Assembly: GCF_000172415.1 (NCBI RefSeq)
Contig: NZ_ABLD01000024.1
Coordinates: 1 to 64,000 of the forward strand
Reading direction: 5' to 3'
From: Paraburkholderia graminis C4D1M
GTDB lineage: Bacteria; Pseudomonadota; Gammaproteobacteria; Burkholderiales; Burkholderiaceae
DNA length: 64,000 nucleotides
In this document: one piece after another, positions 50,799 through 58,930 of the stretch
Layout: the number at the start of each line of letters is the position of its first letter
Numbering within the stretch: position 1 is the stretch's first letter
The notes under the pieces: model-generated
What the model was told of the DNA's origin: nothing
What the model saw: only the letters and a program-made list of their open reading frames with translations
Database searches by the model: none
Program-made: the position numbers and the translations under genes

Positions 50799-51464
50799 AT
50801 GATTTCCGCACATCTTCTCGCCGTCTATATCGCCGCACTGCTGGTCGTCTACGCGGTGCCTGGCCCGGACATGGCGCTGATCCTGCAAACCAGTATTGGG
50901 CGCGGCGTGCGCAGCGGTTTCGCGGCGGCTTGCGGGCTCGGCGTCGCACGCGCGACGCATGTCACGCTGTCCGCTTGCGGCGCGGCCGCGCTGCTTCGCA
51001 ACGCGCCGTGGCTATACGACGTCGTGCGCTATGGCGGCGCGGTTTATCTCGCCTGGGTCGGCATCCAGATTTTTCGCTCGCCGGTGTTCGCGTTGCCCGA
51101 GGGCGGCGCCGCGCGCGACGGGACCGGCGGCGTGCAGCAGCAGGCTTCGGAGGCGGGCATGCCGCAGTTGCGGGCTTCGTTCGTCAAGGGCTTGCTGACC
51201 AACCTGCTGAATCCGAAGGCGCTGCTGTTCTGTTCGGTGCTGCTGCCGCAGTTCGTGCGTCCCGAAGCGGGACCGGTCGCGTTGCAGATGATGGAGCTGG
51301 GTTCGGTGCTGCTCGCCGTCGGCTTCTGCTTCGACCTGGCGTACGCAGTCGGCGCCGCGCGGATCGCCCAATGGATGCGCGCGCATCCGCTTGCACAAAC
51401 GCTGCAGCGCTGGACTTTTTCGGCGGCGCTGATCGGCTTCGCGGTGCGGCTGTCGCTCGATTGA
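50799..51464 (+). CDS. LysE/RhtB family amino-acid exporter
   Basis: A 221-residue inner-membrane protein with about six hydrophobic helices and the family signature VYAVPGPDMALILQTSIGRGVRSGFAAACGLG near the N-terminus, then FVKGLLTNLLNPKALLFCSVLLPQFV. Such proteins export amino acids or related metabolites. GAGG lies six bases before the ATG. The Lrp-type regulator encoded divergently probably controls it. Confidence 0.93.
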   Translation: MISAHLLAVYIAALLVVYAVPGPDMALILQTSIGRGVRSGFAAACGLGVARATHVTLSACGAAALLRNAPWLYDVVRYGGAVYLAWVGIQIFRSPVFALPEGGAARDGTGGVQQQASEAGMPQLRASFVKGLLTNLLNPKALLFCSVLLPQFVRPEAGPVALQMMELGSVLLAVGFCFDLAYAVGAARIAQWMRAHPLAQTLQRWTFSAALIGFAVRLSLD

Positions 51465-51553
51465 CGCGGCTTTGGCGGACGCCTGCGAGTTAACGCTGCG
51501 CTCGCGGCTCGTGTCGTGCGCCGACAGCCTGCGTGCCGATGCTACGACCCACA

Positions 51554-51576
51554 GCCGGCGTCTCGATGACGCCGGC
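51554..51576. terminator. 9-bp perfect hairpin between convergent genes
   Basis: GCCGGCGTC (51554-51562) and GACGCCGGC (51568-51576) form a stem with a five-base loop between the stops of the exporter and the DUF1993 gene. No T-run follows, so it is a probable but atypical terminator. Confidence 0.45.
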
Positions 51577-51623
51577 CGGCGCGGCCGATCACTGAACTTC
51601 AGCCGCGCGCACAAGGCCGGCTC

Positions 51624-52133
51624 TTACTTCAGCCCGCCCAGATAGTCGAGCTTGCCGAGCTCCACACCGTTATGACGCAAGATGTCGTACGCGGTCGTCA
51701 CGTGGAAGAAAAAGTTCGGCAGCACAAATCCCAGCAGATACGACTGACCGGTGAACTCGATTGGTCCGCTGCGCATTTTCAATGTGATCGCGCGCTCTTC
51801 CGATCCGTCGATCTGCTGCGGGGTGAATTCCTTCAGATAGTCGATCGTCTTTTGAAGGCGAGCGTGCAGTTCGTCGAAAGTCTGTTCGACGTCTTCGTAC
51901 TTGGGCGCTTCGACATCCGCAAGCCGCGCCGCGCAGCCCTTCGCGGTATCGCTCGCGATATACACCTGACGCGTGAGCGGCAACATGTCCGGCGCGAGGC
52001 GGGCGTTCGTGAACACCGCAGGTTCGATCTGCTTTTGCGCGGCGTGCGCCTGAGCTTTGCCGAGGATGCCTTGCAGATTGGTGAGGCCGCGAATCAGCAC
52101 GGGCAGTGATGCTTGATACATCGAGATTGACAT
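51624..52133 (-). CDS. DUF1993 family protein
   Basis: A 169-residue cytoplasmic helical protein: SMYQASLPVLIRGLTNLQGILGKAQAHA at the N-terminus, then LTRQVYIASDTAKGCAARLA and FVLPNFFFHVTTAYDILRHNGVELGKLDYLG. The family belongs to the DinB-like four-helix bundles and has no known function. The ATG at 52133 has GAGGA upstream. Confidence 0.88.
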   Translation of the reverse strand: MSISMYQASLPVLIRGLTNLQGILGKAQAHAAQKQIEPAVFTNARLAPDMLPLTRQVYIASDTAKGCAARLADVEAPKYEDVEQTFDELHARLQKTIDYLKEFTPQQIDGSEERAITLKMRSGPIEFTGQSYLLGFVLPNFFFHVTTAYDILRHNGVELGKLDYLGGLK

Positions 52134-52445
52134 GGAGTTCCTCTGATTCTTCGATCTTGCGCGCGGACGCGCGAGGCAATGCAATGTAACGGCTAAACGG
52201 CCGCTGCAGCATCATAGCCGAGCGCCGCGGACCATGCATCGGACGCCGCGGCGCCTGGCCATTCGGCCGACTGCCGCTCGGACTGGAACTGTGTTCGAAT
52301 GCATTGGTCCGAAGGTTTGCGAAGTCCCGCATGCCGCGCTTCGCATGCAGCACCTTCCAATAGCTGTCGTCGGGCGTTGAGTGGATGGGCGCGTGCGCCG
52401 GTCCGTCTCGCATCCGGCGCCGTCATGCCAAGAGGAGAGTCGCAC
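52134..52445. other. Intergenic region between DUF1993 and the sedolisin gene
   Basis: About 310 bases separating divergent genes. It carries the ribosome-binding site GAGGAG at about 52432 and presumably the promoters of both genes. No repeat or palindrome was noticed. Confidence 0.5.
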
Positions 52446-54005
52446 ATGGCCACCAAGCATCCGCTGCCCGGAAGCGAGCGCAACGTAGAACGAGGTTCCA
52501 AACTCATCGGCGACTGCGATCCATCGGAGAAGATCGAGGTCTTCGTGATGCTGCGCCGTCAGCAGCAGGCGCAGTTCGACGCGCTGATGAGCCGGATCGA
52601 AGCCGGCGACCCGAACGTGAAGCCGCTGTCGCGCGAGGCGATGGCCAAAGACTACGGCGCAGCCCCCGACGACGTCGCCAAAGTCAAGGCATTTGCCGCC
52701 GCGCATGGGCTGACGGTGGTGCGCGAGGATCTGGCCGCGCGCTCGGTGCTGCTGTCGGGCACTGTCGCGCAGTTCCAGAGCGCGTTCGAAGTCAAGCTCG
52801 AAAAGTATCAGCACCATACGTCCGGCGAATTCCGCGGACGGACCGGCGCGGTCAACGTGCCGGACGATCTGCACGACGTCGTCGAGGCGGTGCTTGGGCT
52901 CGACAACCGTCCGCAGGCGCGGCCGCACTTTCGCATTCGTCCGCCGTTCAGGCCGGCTAAAACGCATCAGGCTTCGTTCACGCCGCTGCAGTTGGCGTCG
53001 CTCTACAAGTTTCCGCAGGGCGACGGCAGCGGGCAGTGCGTCGGCATCATCGAGCTGGGCGGCGGTTACGATCCGGCGGATCTGAAGTCGTACTTCGCGA
53101 GCCTCGGCGTGCCTTCGCCCACGGTGAAATCGGTCAGCGTCGACCAGGCGCGCAACGAACCGACCGGCGATCCGAACGGCCCGGACGGCGAGGTCACGCT
53201 CGACATCGAGATTGTCGGCGCCATCGTGCCGGGCGCGACGATCGCGGTGTACTTCGCGCCGAACAGCGACGCCGGTTTTATCGACGCGGTGAGCCGCGCG
53301 GTGCACGACACGGTCAACAAGCCGTCGGTGATTTCGATCAGTTGGGGCGGGCCGGAGTCGATCTGGACGAGCCAGTCGCTGAAGGCGTTCAACAGCGTGC
53401 TGCAAACCGCGGCGGCGCTCGGCGTGACGGTGTGCGCGGCGTCCGGCGACAGTGGCTCGAGCGACGGCGCCAATGGCGGCGATAACGTCGACTTTCCGGC
53501 GGCGAGCCCGTATGTGCTCGCGTGCGGCGGCACGAGCCTCACAGCGTCCGGCACGTCGATCACGCACGAGGTGGTGTGGAACGACGGACCGCAAGGCGGC
53601 GCGGGCGGCGGTGGCGTGAGCGGCGCGTTTGCGTTGCCGGCGTGGCAGGAGGGGCTTTCGGTGGCGTTGTCGGCGGGCGGCAAGAAGCCGCTCGCGAAGC
53701 GCGGCGTGCCCGATGTCGCCGGCGATGCCTCGCCGCTTACCGGCTACACGGTGCTGGTCGGCGGCACGCAAACGGTGGTGGGCGGAACGAGCGCGGTCGC
53801 GCCGCTGTGGGCCGCGCTGATTGCGCGCATCAACGCGGCGAAGGGCGCGCCGGCAGGCTTCGTGAATCCGAAGCTGTACAAGGCGGCGGGCGTGTGCAAC
53901 GACATCACCCAAGGTAATAACGGCAGCTTCGCGGCGTCCAAGGGCTGGGACGCCTGCACGGGACTCGGCAGTCCCAATGGTCAGAAAGTGGCTGCCGCAC
54001 TATAG
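52446..54005 (+). CDS. Sedolisin-type (S53) serine-carboxyl peptidase with prodomain
   Basis: A 519-residue protein. Residues about 1-170 are the pro-kumamolisin-type activation domain (IEVFVMLRRQQQ, EDLAARSVLLSGTVAQFQSAFEVKLEKYQ). Residues about 180-519 form the peptidase: Glu249 and Asp253 in the GEVTLDIEIVG motif, the oxyanion Asp335 in AASGDSGSSDG, and Ser449 in GGTSAVAPLW. S53 enzymes are active at acid pH and cut themselves during activation. No signal peptide is seen at the start, which has a good GAGGAG site, so export may be non-classical. It is followed by the S10 peptidase gene 91 bases downstream. Confidence 0.93.
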   Translation: MATKHPLPGSERNVERGSKLIGDCDPSEKIEVFVMLRRQQQAQFDALMSRIEAGDPNVKPLSREAMAKDYGAAPDDVAKVKAFAAAHGLTVVREDLAARSVLLSGTVAQFQSAFEVKLEKYQHHTSGEFRGRTGAVNVPDDLHDVVEAVLGLDNRPQARPHFRIRPPFRPAKTHQASFTPLQLASLYKFPQGDGSGQCVGIIELGGGYDPADLKSYFASLGVPSPTVKSVSVDQARNEPTGDPNGPDGEVTLDIEIVGAIVPGATIAVYFAPNSDAGFIDAVSRAVHDTVNKPSVISISWGGPESIWTSQSLKAFNSVLQTAAALGVTVCAASGDSGSSDGANGGDNVDFPAASPYVLACGGTSLTASGTSITHEVVWNDGPQGGAGGGGVSGAFALPAWQEGLSVALSAGGKKPLAKRGVPDVAGDASPLTGYTVLVGGTQTVVGGTSAVAPLWAALIARINAAKGAPAGFVNPKLYKAAGVCNDITQGNNGSFAASKGWDACTGLGSPNGQKVAAAL

Positions 54006-54096
54006 TCAGCAGGTTGATCGGCGAGTTGTCTAGCGAGTCGATCGGCACGAGTCCCGCAGCACCGGCACAAGACGTGAACGTACCCATGGAGCGATC

Positions 54097-55749
54097 ATGA
54101 CAAGCACAGAGCCAGCGTCCGTTAGTCCGCAGTCGCCGCACAATTCCGAAGCGTCAGCCAGGCCGGCAGCGGCGGGCAAGCACAAGGCGGGCGACCAGCC
54201 CTTCTTCGATCCGGTCGCCTACGGCAACGGCCCCGACGATTCCGTCACCGCGACCGACGAGAACGCTGCGATCACGCATCACTCGGTCACGATAGACGGC
54301 AAAAAGATCGACTACACGGCGACGGTCGGCCATCTGGTGATCGTCGACCCGAGCAGTTCGCAGCCCGCCGCGCGGATGTTCTACGTCGCGTTCACGCAGG
54401 ACAACCAGAAAGAAGAAACCCGGCCGCTCACATTCTTCTATAACGGCGGGCCCGGTTCTTCCGCGGTGTTCGTGCTGCTCGGCTCGTTCGGGCCGCGCCG
54501 CATCAGGACGTCGATGCCGAACTTCACGCCGCCCGCGCCGTACACGATCGAAGACAACCCCGACAGCCTGCTCGACAAAAGCGACCTGATTTTCGTCAAC
54601 CCGGTCGGCACCGGCTATTCCGCGGCCGTCGCGCCGAAAAAGAACCGCGACTTCTGGGGCGTCGACCAGGACGCCGATTCGATCGCGCAGTTCATCAAGC
54701 GCTTTCTGACGAAGAACAATCGCTGGAATTCGCCGAAGTATCTGTTCGGCGAGTCGTACGGCACCGCGCGAAGCTGCGTGGTCGCTTACCGGTTGCACGA
54801 AGGCGGCGTCGATCTGAACGGCATCACGCTGCAATCGTCGATACTCGATTACACGCAGGCCGGCAATCCGGTCGGCGCGCTGCCCACGGCCGCCGCCGAC
54901 GCGTGGTATCACAAGAAGCTCGGCATCGCGCCGCGGCCGACCGATCTCGGCGCGTTCGCCGAGGAAGTCGCGCAGTTCGCCCGCACCGATTACCTCGCGG
55001 CGTTGCGCAAATTCCCGACCACCGACGCAGCGACGGTCGAGAAGCTCGCCGAATACACCGGCATCGACAAGACGACCTTGCTTGCGTGGAGTCTCGACAT
55101 AGCGTCGTACGACAGCCGCGGCAATTCGCTGTTCCTGACCACGCTGCTCAAGTCCAAGGGTCTCGTGCTGGGCGCCTACGACGGCCGCGTCACCGCCATC
55201 GGCACCGGCATTGCGGGCAAGATCGATCCGAACTCCGGCGGCAACGATCCGACGATGACGGCCGTGTCCGGCGTCTATACGACGATGTGGAACGTCTATC
55301 TGAACGAGCAGTTGAAGTACACGTCGAACTCGGCCTTCACGGATCTCAACGATCAGGCGTTCCAGTTCTGGGACTTCAGCCACATCGACCCGACCGGCGC
55401 GCAGAAGGGCGTGGACGACAAGGGCAACGTGATTCTCTACACGGCCGGCGACCTCGCGGCGGTCATGGCGCTCAATCCCGATCTGAAGGTGCTGTCGGCA
55501 AACGGCTTTTATGATTTCGTCACACCGTTCTATCAGACGGTGCTCGATTTGCAGCAAATGCCGCTGCTCAGTCAGCAGGTGCGGCAGAACTTGTCGGCGC
55601 GCTTTTATCCGTCGGGCCACATGATTTATCTCGACGGCGGCTCGCGCACCGCGCTGAAGGCGGACCTCGCGCACATGTATGACTCGACGGTGGCCAACAC
55701 TGAGGCACTTAGCCGCATCCGGGCGTTGCAGGCGCGCACGGCGCAATAG
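54097..55749 (+). CDS. Serine carboxypeptidase family S10 protein
   Basis: A 550-residue peptidase. The NGGPGSSA segment forms the oxyanion and substrate site. The catalytic triad is Ser220 in GESYGT, Asp473 in NGFYDFVTPF and His508 in YPSGHMIYL. S10 enzymes remove C-terminal residues and work best at acid pH. Like its neighbour it lacks an evident signal peptide and has a Ser/Ala/Pro-rich N-terminus of about 35 residues. GGAG precedes the ATG. The two genes are probably co-transcribed, and a hairpin terminator follows. Confidence 0.93.
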   Translation: MTSTEPASVSPQSPHNSEASARPAAAGKHKAGDQPFFDPVAYGNGPDDSVTATDENAAITHHSVTIDGKKIDYTATVGHLVIVDPSSSQPAARMFYVAFTQDNQKEETRPLTFFYNGGPGSSAVFVLLGSFGPRRIRTSMPNFTPPAPYTIEDNPDSLLDKSDLIFVNPVGTGYSAAVAPKKNRDFWGVDQDADSIAQFIKRFLTKNNRWNSPKYLFGESYGTARSCVVAYRLHEGGVDLNGITLQSSILDYTQAGNPVGALPTAAADAWYHKKLGIAPRPTDLGAFAEEVAQFARTDYLAALRKFPTTDAATVEKLAEYTGIDKTTLLAWSLDIASYDSRGNSLFLTTLLKSKGLVLGAYDGRVTAIGTGIAGKIDPNSGGNDPTMTAVSGVYTTMWNVYLNEQLKYTSNSAFTDLNDQAFQFWDFSHIDPTGAQKGVDDKGNVILYTAGDLAAVMALNPDLKVLSANGFYDFVTPFYQTVLDLQQMPLLSQQVRQNLSARFYPSGHMIYLDGGSRTALKADLAHMYDSTVANTEALSRIRALQARTAQ

Positions 55750-55762
55750 CGAAAGCGCGGGG

Positions 55763-55793
55763 TTCCACGGCGGCTGTCGCGGTCGCCGTGGAA
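55763..55793 (+). terminator. Hairpin terminator after the S10 peptidase gene
   Basis: TTCCACGGCG (55763-55772) pairs with CGCCGTGGAA (55784-55793) across an 11-base loop, followed by ACTTTGT. It begins 13 bases after the peptidase stop. Confidence 0.6.
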
Positions 55794-55911
55794 ACTTTGT
55801 AGCGCTCCCGCGCACCGCTCGGAGTCGGCGGTTTTTTCCGTATGCGTATCGAATGTGTTTTAATTGCCTTGCGAATTGAACTACCGCGTGCCTCGACAGG
55901 CGCGCCGACGA

Positions 55912-56550
55912 ATGAAGGCAGGCATTGCAGACAGGCGTCGCGGCGAGGCTTCCGGCGACCACATAGGCAGTACTTTTCGACCGCGCGCAGTTGCGTTCGC
56001 GCGGCGGCGCGCGTGGCGCGCGCGTTTCACGCTGACGCTGGGTCTTGCCGCGCTGCTCGCAGTGCGCGTCGGCGCAGTGTATGCGCAGGACGCAGCCATG
56101 CTCGACGAACGCGTGACGCAGCAATCCATCCGCGAGACGATTTGCCGCCCTGGCTATGCGAGCGCGGTCTCGCCGCCGTTCGATGAACTGATGGCGCACA
56201 AGGACCGGATGCTCGCGGAGCGCGGCATCGACGCGGACGACGGCGCCGAGTTCGCGCTCGATCGGCGCGTGCCCGTGGTGCTCGGCGGCTCGCCGGACGC
56301 GCCGTCCAATCTCGGCCTTCTGCCCTGGGCGGGACGGCAGGGCGAGCGGCGCAAGGCGCGCGCGGCGGTCATGCTCAAGCGCTGCGTCTGCGAAGGCAAG
56401 TTGAGTCTTGCGGAAGCGCAGGCGGCGATCGTCGGTGATTGGTCGGTGGTCTATTCTGGCTTTAGCCAGGAGTCTTGCGACATCAGCCGGCTGGATGTTG
56501 CGACGAGCGCCGACAGCGGGCGCACAGCGGGGCGCGGCACGCAGCCGTAA
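55912..56550 (+). CDS. Exported HNH-like protein with a replaced catalytic histidine
   Basis: A 212-residue protein with a long basic N-terminus and a hydrophobic signal segment (FTLTLGLAALLAVRVGAVYAQ). The mature part follows the scheme of small exported HNH-type proteins: TICRPGYASAVSPPFDELMAHKDR, then FALDRRVPVVLGGSPDAPSNLGLLPW, then KARAAVMLKRCVCEGKLSLAEAQAAIVGDW. In such proteins the central motif normally reads LDHxxP; here residue 118 is Arg, so the usual metal or catalytic His is absent and nuclease activity is doubtful. The start is uncertain. It may be an inactive family member or a protein with another role. Confidence 0.6.
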   Translation: MKAGIADRRRGEASGDHIGSTFRPRAVAFARRRAWRARFTLTLGLAALLAVRVGAVYAQDAAMLDERVTQQSIRETICRPGYASAVSPPFDELMAHKDRMLAERGIDADDGAEFALDRRVPVVLGGSPDAPSNLGLLPWAGRQGERRKARAAVMLKRCVCEGKLSLAEAQAAIVGDWSVVYSGFSQESCDISRLDVATSADSGRTAGRGTQP

Positions 56551-56768
56551 CGGTTGGTGTCGGCGCGGATCGCGCCGCGCTTGCGAAAAAGGTTGAATGC
56601 GCCGGAACGCTCGATCCTGTCTCCAACTTTGCGGGCGTGACCCACAAACGCTTTTTGTCAGCGCGTGCCGCCAGCCCGCATTACTTACTTGTCGTCGCCG
56701 CTCGCCGTCTTTCAGCACGCGGCTTTCGCATCGAACTCGCCGAATCAACTCATTCCTGGAGAATTACC

Positions 56769-57128
56769 ATGACTTATTCACGTCTTGCCGCAGCGACGCT
56801 TGCCGTGCTGAGCGTTGCATGCGCCGTCGGCGCCGCGCCCGTGTTCGCCGCCGAGCCGGCGCATTGCGGCAAAGCCGACGCGCTGCAAATTCGCGGCGAT
56901 GTGCCCGCGGCCATCAGCTTCGATGTCTATCGTCAACTGCGTCCGCTGAACGCGCAGCGCATCGCGTTGTTCCAGTCGGCCGGGGAAGTGAAGCATCTGC
57001 CCGACGGACTTGCCGTGTGCGAAGTGGCGGACGACGGCGTGGACGATCCGTCCGCGGTGCTGGTCGCATTGCCGCAAGGCAAGAACGCGTGGTGGGTGAG
57101 CGCGGCCAACGTGCAGGACGCGGACTGA
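56769..57128 (+). CDS. Small exported protein of unknown function
   Basis: A 119-residue protein with a signal peptide ending VFAAEPAH. The mature part has CGKADALQIRGDVPAAISFDVYRQLRPLNAQRIAL and VCEVADDGVDDPSAVLVALPQGKNAWWVSAANV, suggesting a compact domain with one disulfide. GGAG precedes the ATG. The family was not recognised. Confidence 0.65.
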   Translation: MTYSRLAAATLAVLSVACAVGAAPVFAAEPAHCGKADALQIRGDVPAAISFDVYRQLRPLNAQRIALFQSAGEVKHLPDGLAVCEVADDGVDDPSAVLVALPQGKNAWWVSAANVQDAD

Positions 57129-57451
57129 CGCTCGCGCGGCGAGCAGCAGCTTCCGTTCGCCGATCGGCGCAACGAACTCCGGCATGCATGCCGCGGTCCG
57201 CTTCTTGCAACCCGCGTCTGCACGCGCAATGTTCAGCACAATTTCCAGGCGCCGCGGCGCAGTTAGTCAAAACAGTGTTGCTGCCGAACGGAAAGGGCGC
57301 GGTTCAGGTACAGTGCACATTGATCGTGCTACCCGGTGCGAGCTTGTCATGGTGACGCCGCGTCGCATCGCGTGTCCGATCGTAAGTGGCTATCCTTAAA
57401 CAGGACCCCGGCGGGCTCATCGGAATACCGCGCGGAATATCGGAGATTCAA
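57129..57451. other. Intergenic region without a convincing gene
   Basis: About 320 bases between two rightward genes. A short open frame at about 57184-57399 has no ribosome-binding site. It should hold the promoter of the following gene pair. Confidence 0.5.
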
Positions 57452-57601
57452 ATGATCGCTTTCTACCTGTCATTGGCCGCGCTCGGCGCGGCGGGCGCCG
57501 CACTCATCCGCGAACTGGCCGCCGCACAGGCGAGACAACGGGCGGCATTGCGCCCGGCGCGCGTGCGCGTCGACAGGTCCGGCGGCAGCCGCCAGGAGTA
57601 G
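57452..57601 (+). CDS. Small membrane protein
   Basis: A 49-residue protein with one N-terminal hydrophobic helix (IAFYLSLAALGAAGAALI) and a basic cytoplasmic tail. CGGAG six bases before the ATG supports it as a real gene. It lies five bases before the RRM-like gene, so the two are likely co-transcribed. The family is unknown. Confidence 0.55.
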   Translation: MIAFYLSLAALGAAGAALIRELAAAQARQRAALRPARVRVDRSGGSRQE

Positions 57602-57606
57602 GCAGC

Positions 57607-57885
57607 ATGAACCTGATCGTGCGCAACATCGCGCCGTCGTGCACCGAGCAGGAAGTGCGCGAATTCCTCAAGCACGAGCTGGGGCATTACGCGCGCAACG
57701 TCGAGGTCGTCGACGCGGGCACGCCTGGCGCCTACGCCACGGTCGAACTGGACGCGCAAGTGCCGTATGTCGGCGAAGTCATCGCGCGGCAGATTCATGG
57801 CAAGCACCTGGGCGGAATGGCGCTCGAGGCGAGCGCCGATCTTTTCACCGACGACTCGCCGCCCGCCCAGCCGCCCGCGCACTAA
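57607..57885 (+). CDS. RRM-like RNA-binding protein
   Basis: A 92-residue protein that starts NLIVRNIAPSCTEQEVREFLKHELG, the beginning of an RNA-recognition fold, and continues with GAYATVELDAQVPYVGEVIARQIHGKHLGGMALEASADLF. The RNP1 aromatic residues are only partly kept. A GGAG site precedes the ATG. Its role in RNA metabolism is inferred from the fold only. Confidence 0.65.
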   Translation: MNLIVRNIAPSCTEQEVREFLKHELGHYARNVEVVDAGTPGAYATVELDAQVPYVGEVIARQIHGKHLGGMALEASADLFTDDSPPAQPPAH

Positions 57886-57924
57886 GCGCTGAGCTGCGGT
57901 TCGCGTTGCGGCTCATGTTGCGGC

Positions 57925-58785
57925 TCACGTTTCGCTCGTGGGCGCGGGCCAGTCGAACGGCGTGTACGGCAGCGCGCGCTTGTGCCGCGTCACATCGTGG
58001 AAACGCAAGATGATGTTGCGTGCCTCGTCGCTGACCGGTTTGCCTTCCAGGAAGTCGTCGATCGTCTCGTACGGTACGCCGTAGGCATCTTCGTCGGGCC
58101 GTTGCGGGCGCAACGCTTCGAGGTCCGCGGTCGGCACCTTGTGCGCGAGCGCGTCCGAGGCACCGAGCGCCTTCGCGACCGCACGCACGCGGCGCTTGTT
58201 GAGGCCCGCGAGCGGCAGCACATCGGCGCCGCCGTCGCCGAACTTCGTAAAAAATCCCATTAGCGATTCCGCCGCGTGATCCGTGCCGATCACCACGCCC
58301 GTGCGCGTGCTCGCCACCGCGTACTGCGCAATCATTCGTTGCCGCGCCTTGATGTTGCCGTGCACGAAGTCTTCCTGCGCTTCGTCCGCGAACGGCAGGC
58401 CGCTTTGATGCAGCGACGCGAGCATCGCGTCGGCGGCGGGCTTGATGTCGATGGTCAGCGTCTCGTCCGCACGAATGAAGGCGAGCGCCTGCTGCGCGTC
58501 GGCCTCGTCTTTCTGCTCGCCGTGCGGCAGGCGTATCGCGACGAAACGCGCGTCGTAATTTTCGGCGCGCAAGCGCTCGACGGCCAGTTGCGCGAGGCGC
58601 CCGGCCGTCGTCGAATCCACGCCGCCGCTGATGCCGAGCACGTACGTCTTCAGGCCGTTGCTGCGCAGATAGTTCGCGAGAAAAGAGATGCGGCGCTCGA
58701 TTTCCTCGTTGGCGTCGAAGCCGGCGCTAACGTGCATTTCCGCCGCGATGTTGGTCTGAACAGTGGCTGGATCGGTCTGCTTCAT
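57925..58785 (-). CDS. nadE: Ammonia-dependent NAD synthetase
   Basis: A 286-residue protein of the NadE family: it amidates deamido-NAD with ammonia and ATP in the last step of NAD synthesis. The ATP pyrophosphatase motif SGGVDSTTAG is present at about residue 55, followed by GTDHAAESLMGFFTKFGDGGADVLPLAGLNKR and LPYTPFDWP at the end. There is no glutaminase domain, so it is the short ammonia-dependent type. The ATG has GGAG upstream. Confidence 0.95.
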   Translation of the reverse strand: MKQTDPATVQTNIAAEMHVSAGFDANEEIERRISFLANYLRSNGLKTYVLGISGGVDSTTAGRLAQLAVERLRAENYDARFVAIRLPHGEQKDEADAQQALAFIRADETLTIDIKPAADAMLASLHQSGLPFADEAQEDFVHGNIKARQRMIAQYAVASTRTGVVIGTDHAAESLMGFFTKFGDGGADVLPLAGLNKRRVRAVAKALGASDALAHKVPTADLEALRPQRPDEDAYGVPYETIDDFLEGKPVSDEARNIILRFHDVTRHKRALPYTPFDWPAPTSET

Positions 58786-58930
58786 GGTTGTCTTGCTCCT
58801 TGCTGGTGGCGCAGTGCTTTCTGATGAAGAACGGCTTCCGCGATCGTACGAGCATGTAGCGGACCCGCGAAGTTTTGATCGGCAGAACGCGACGGGCCGC
58901 GCAAGCACATCAACACATCAACGCATGACA

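Noticed and set aside
54154..56748. A minus-strand open frame of more than 800 codons opposite the S10 peptidase gene
   Set aside because: It is an Arg-rich shadow frame of the peptidase gene, common at high GC; the plus strand has the complete catalytic triad.
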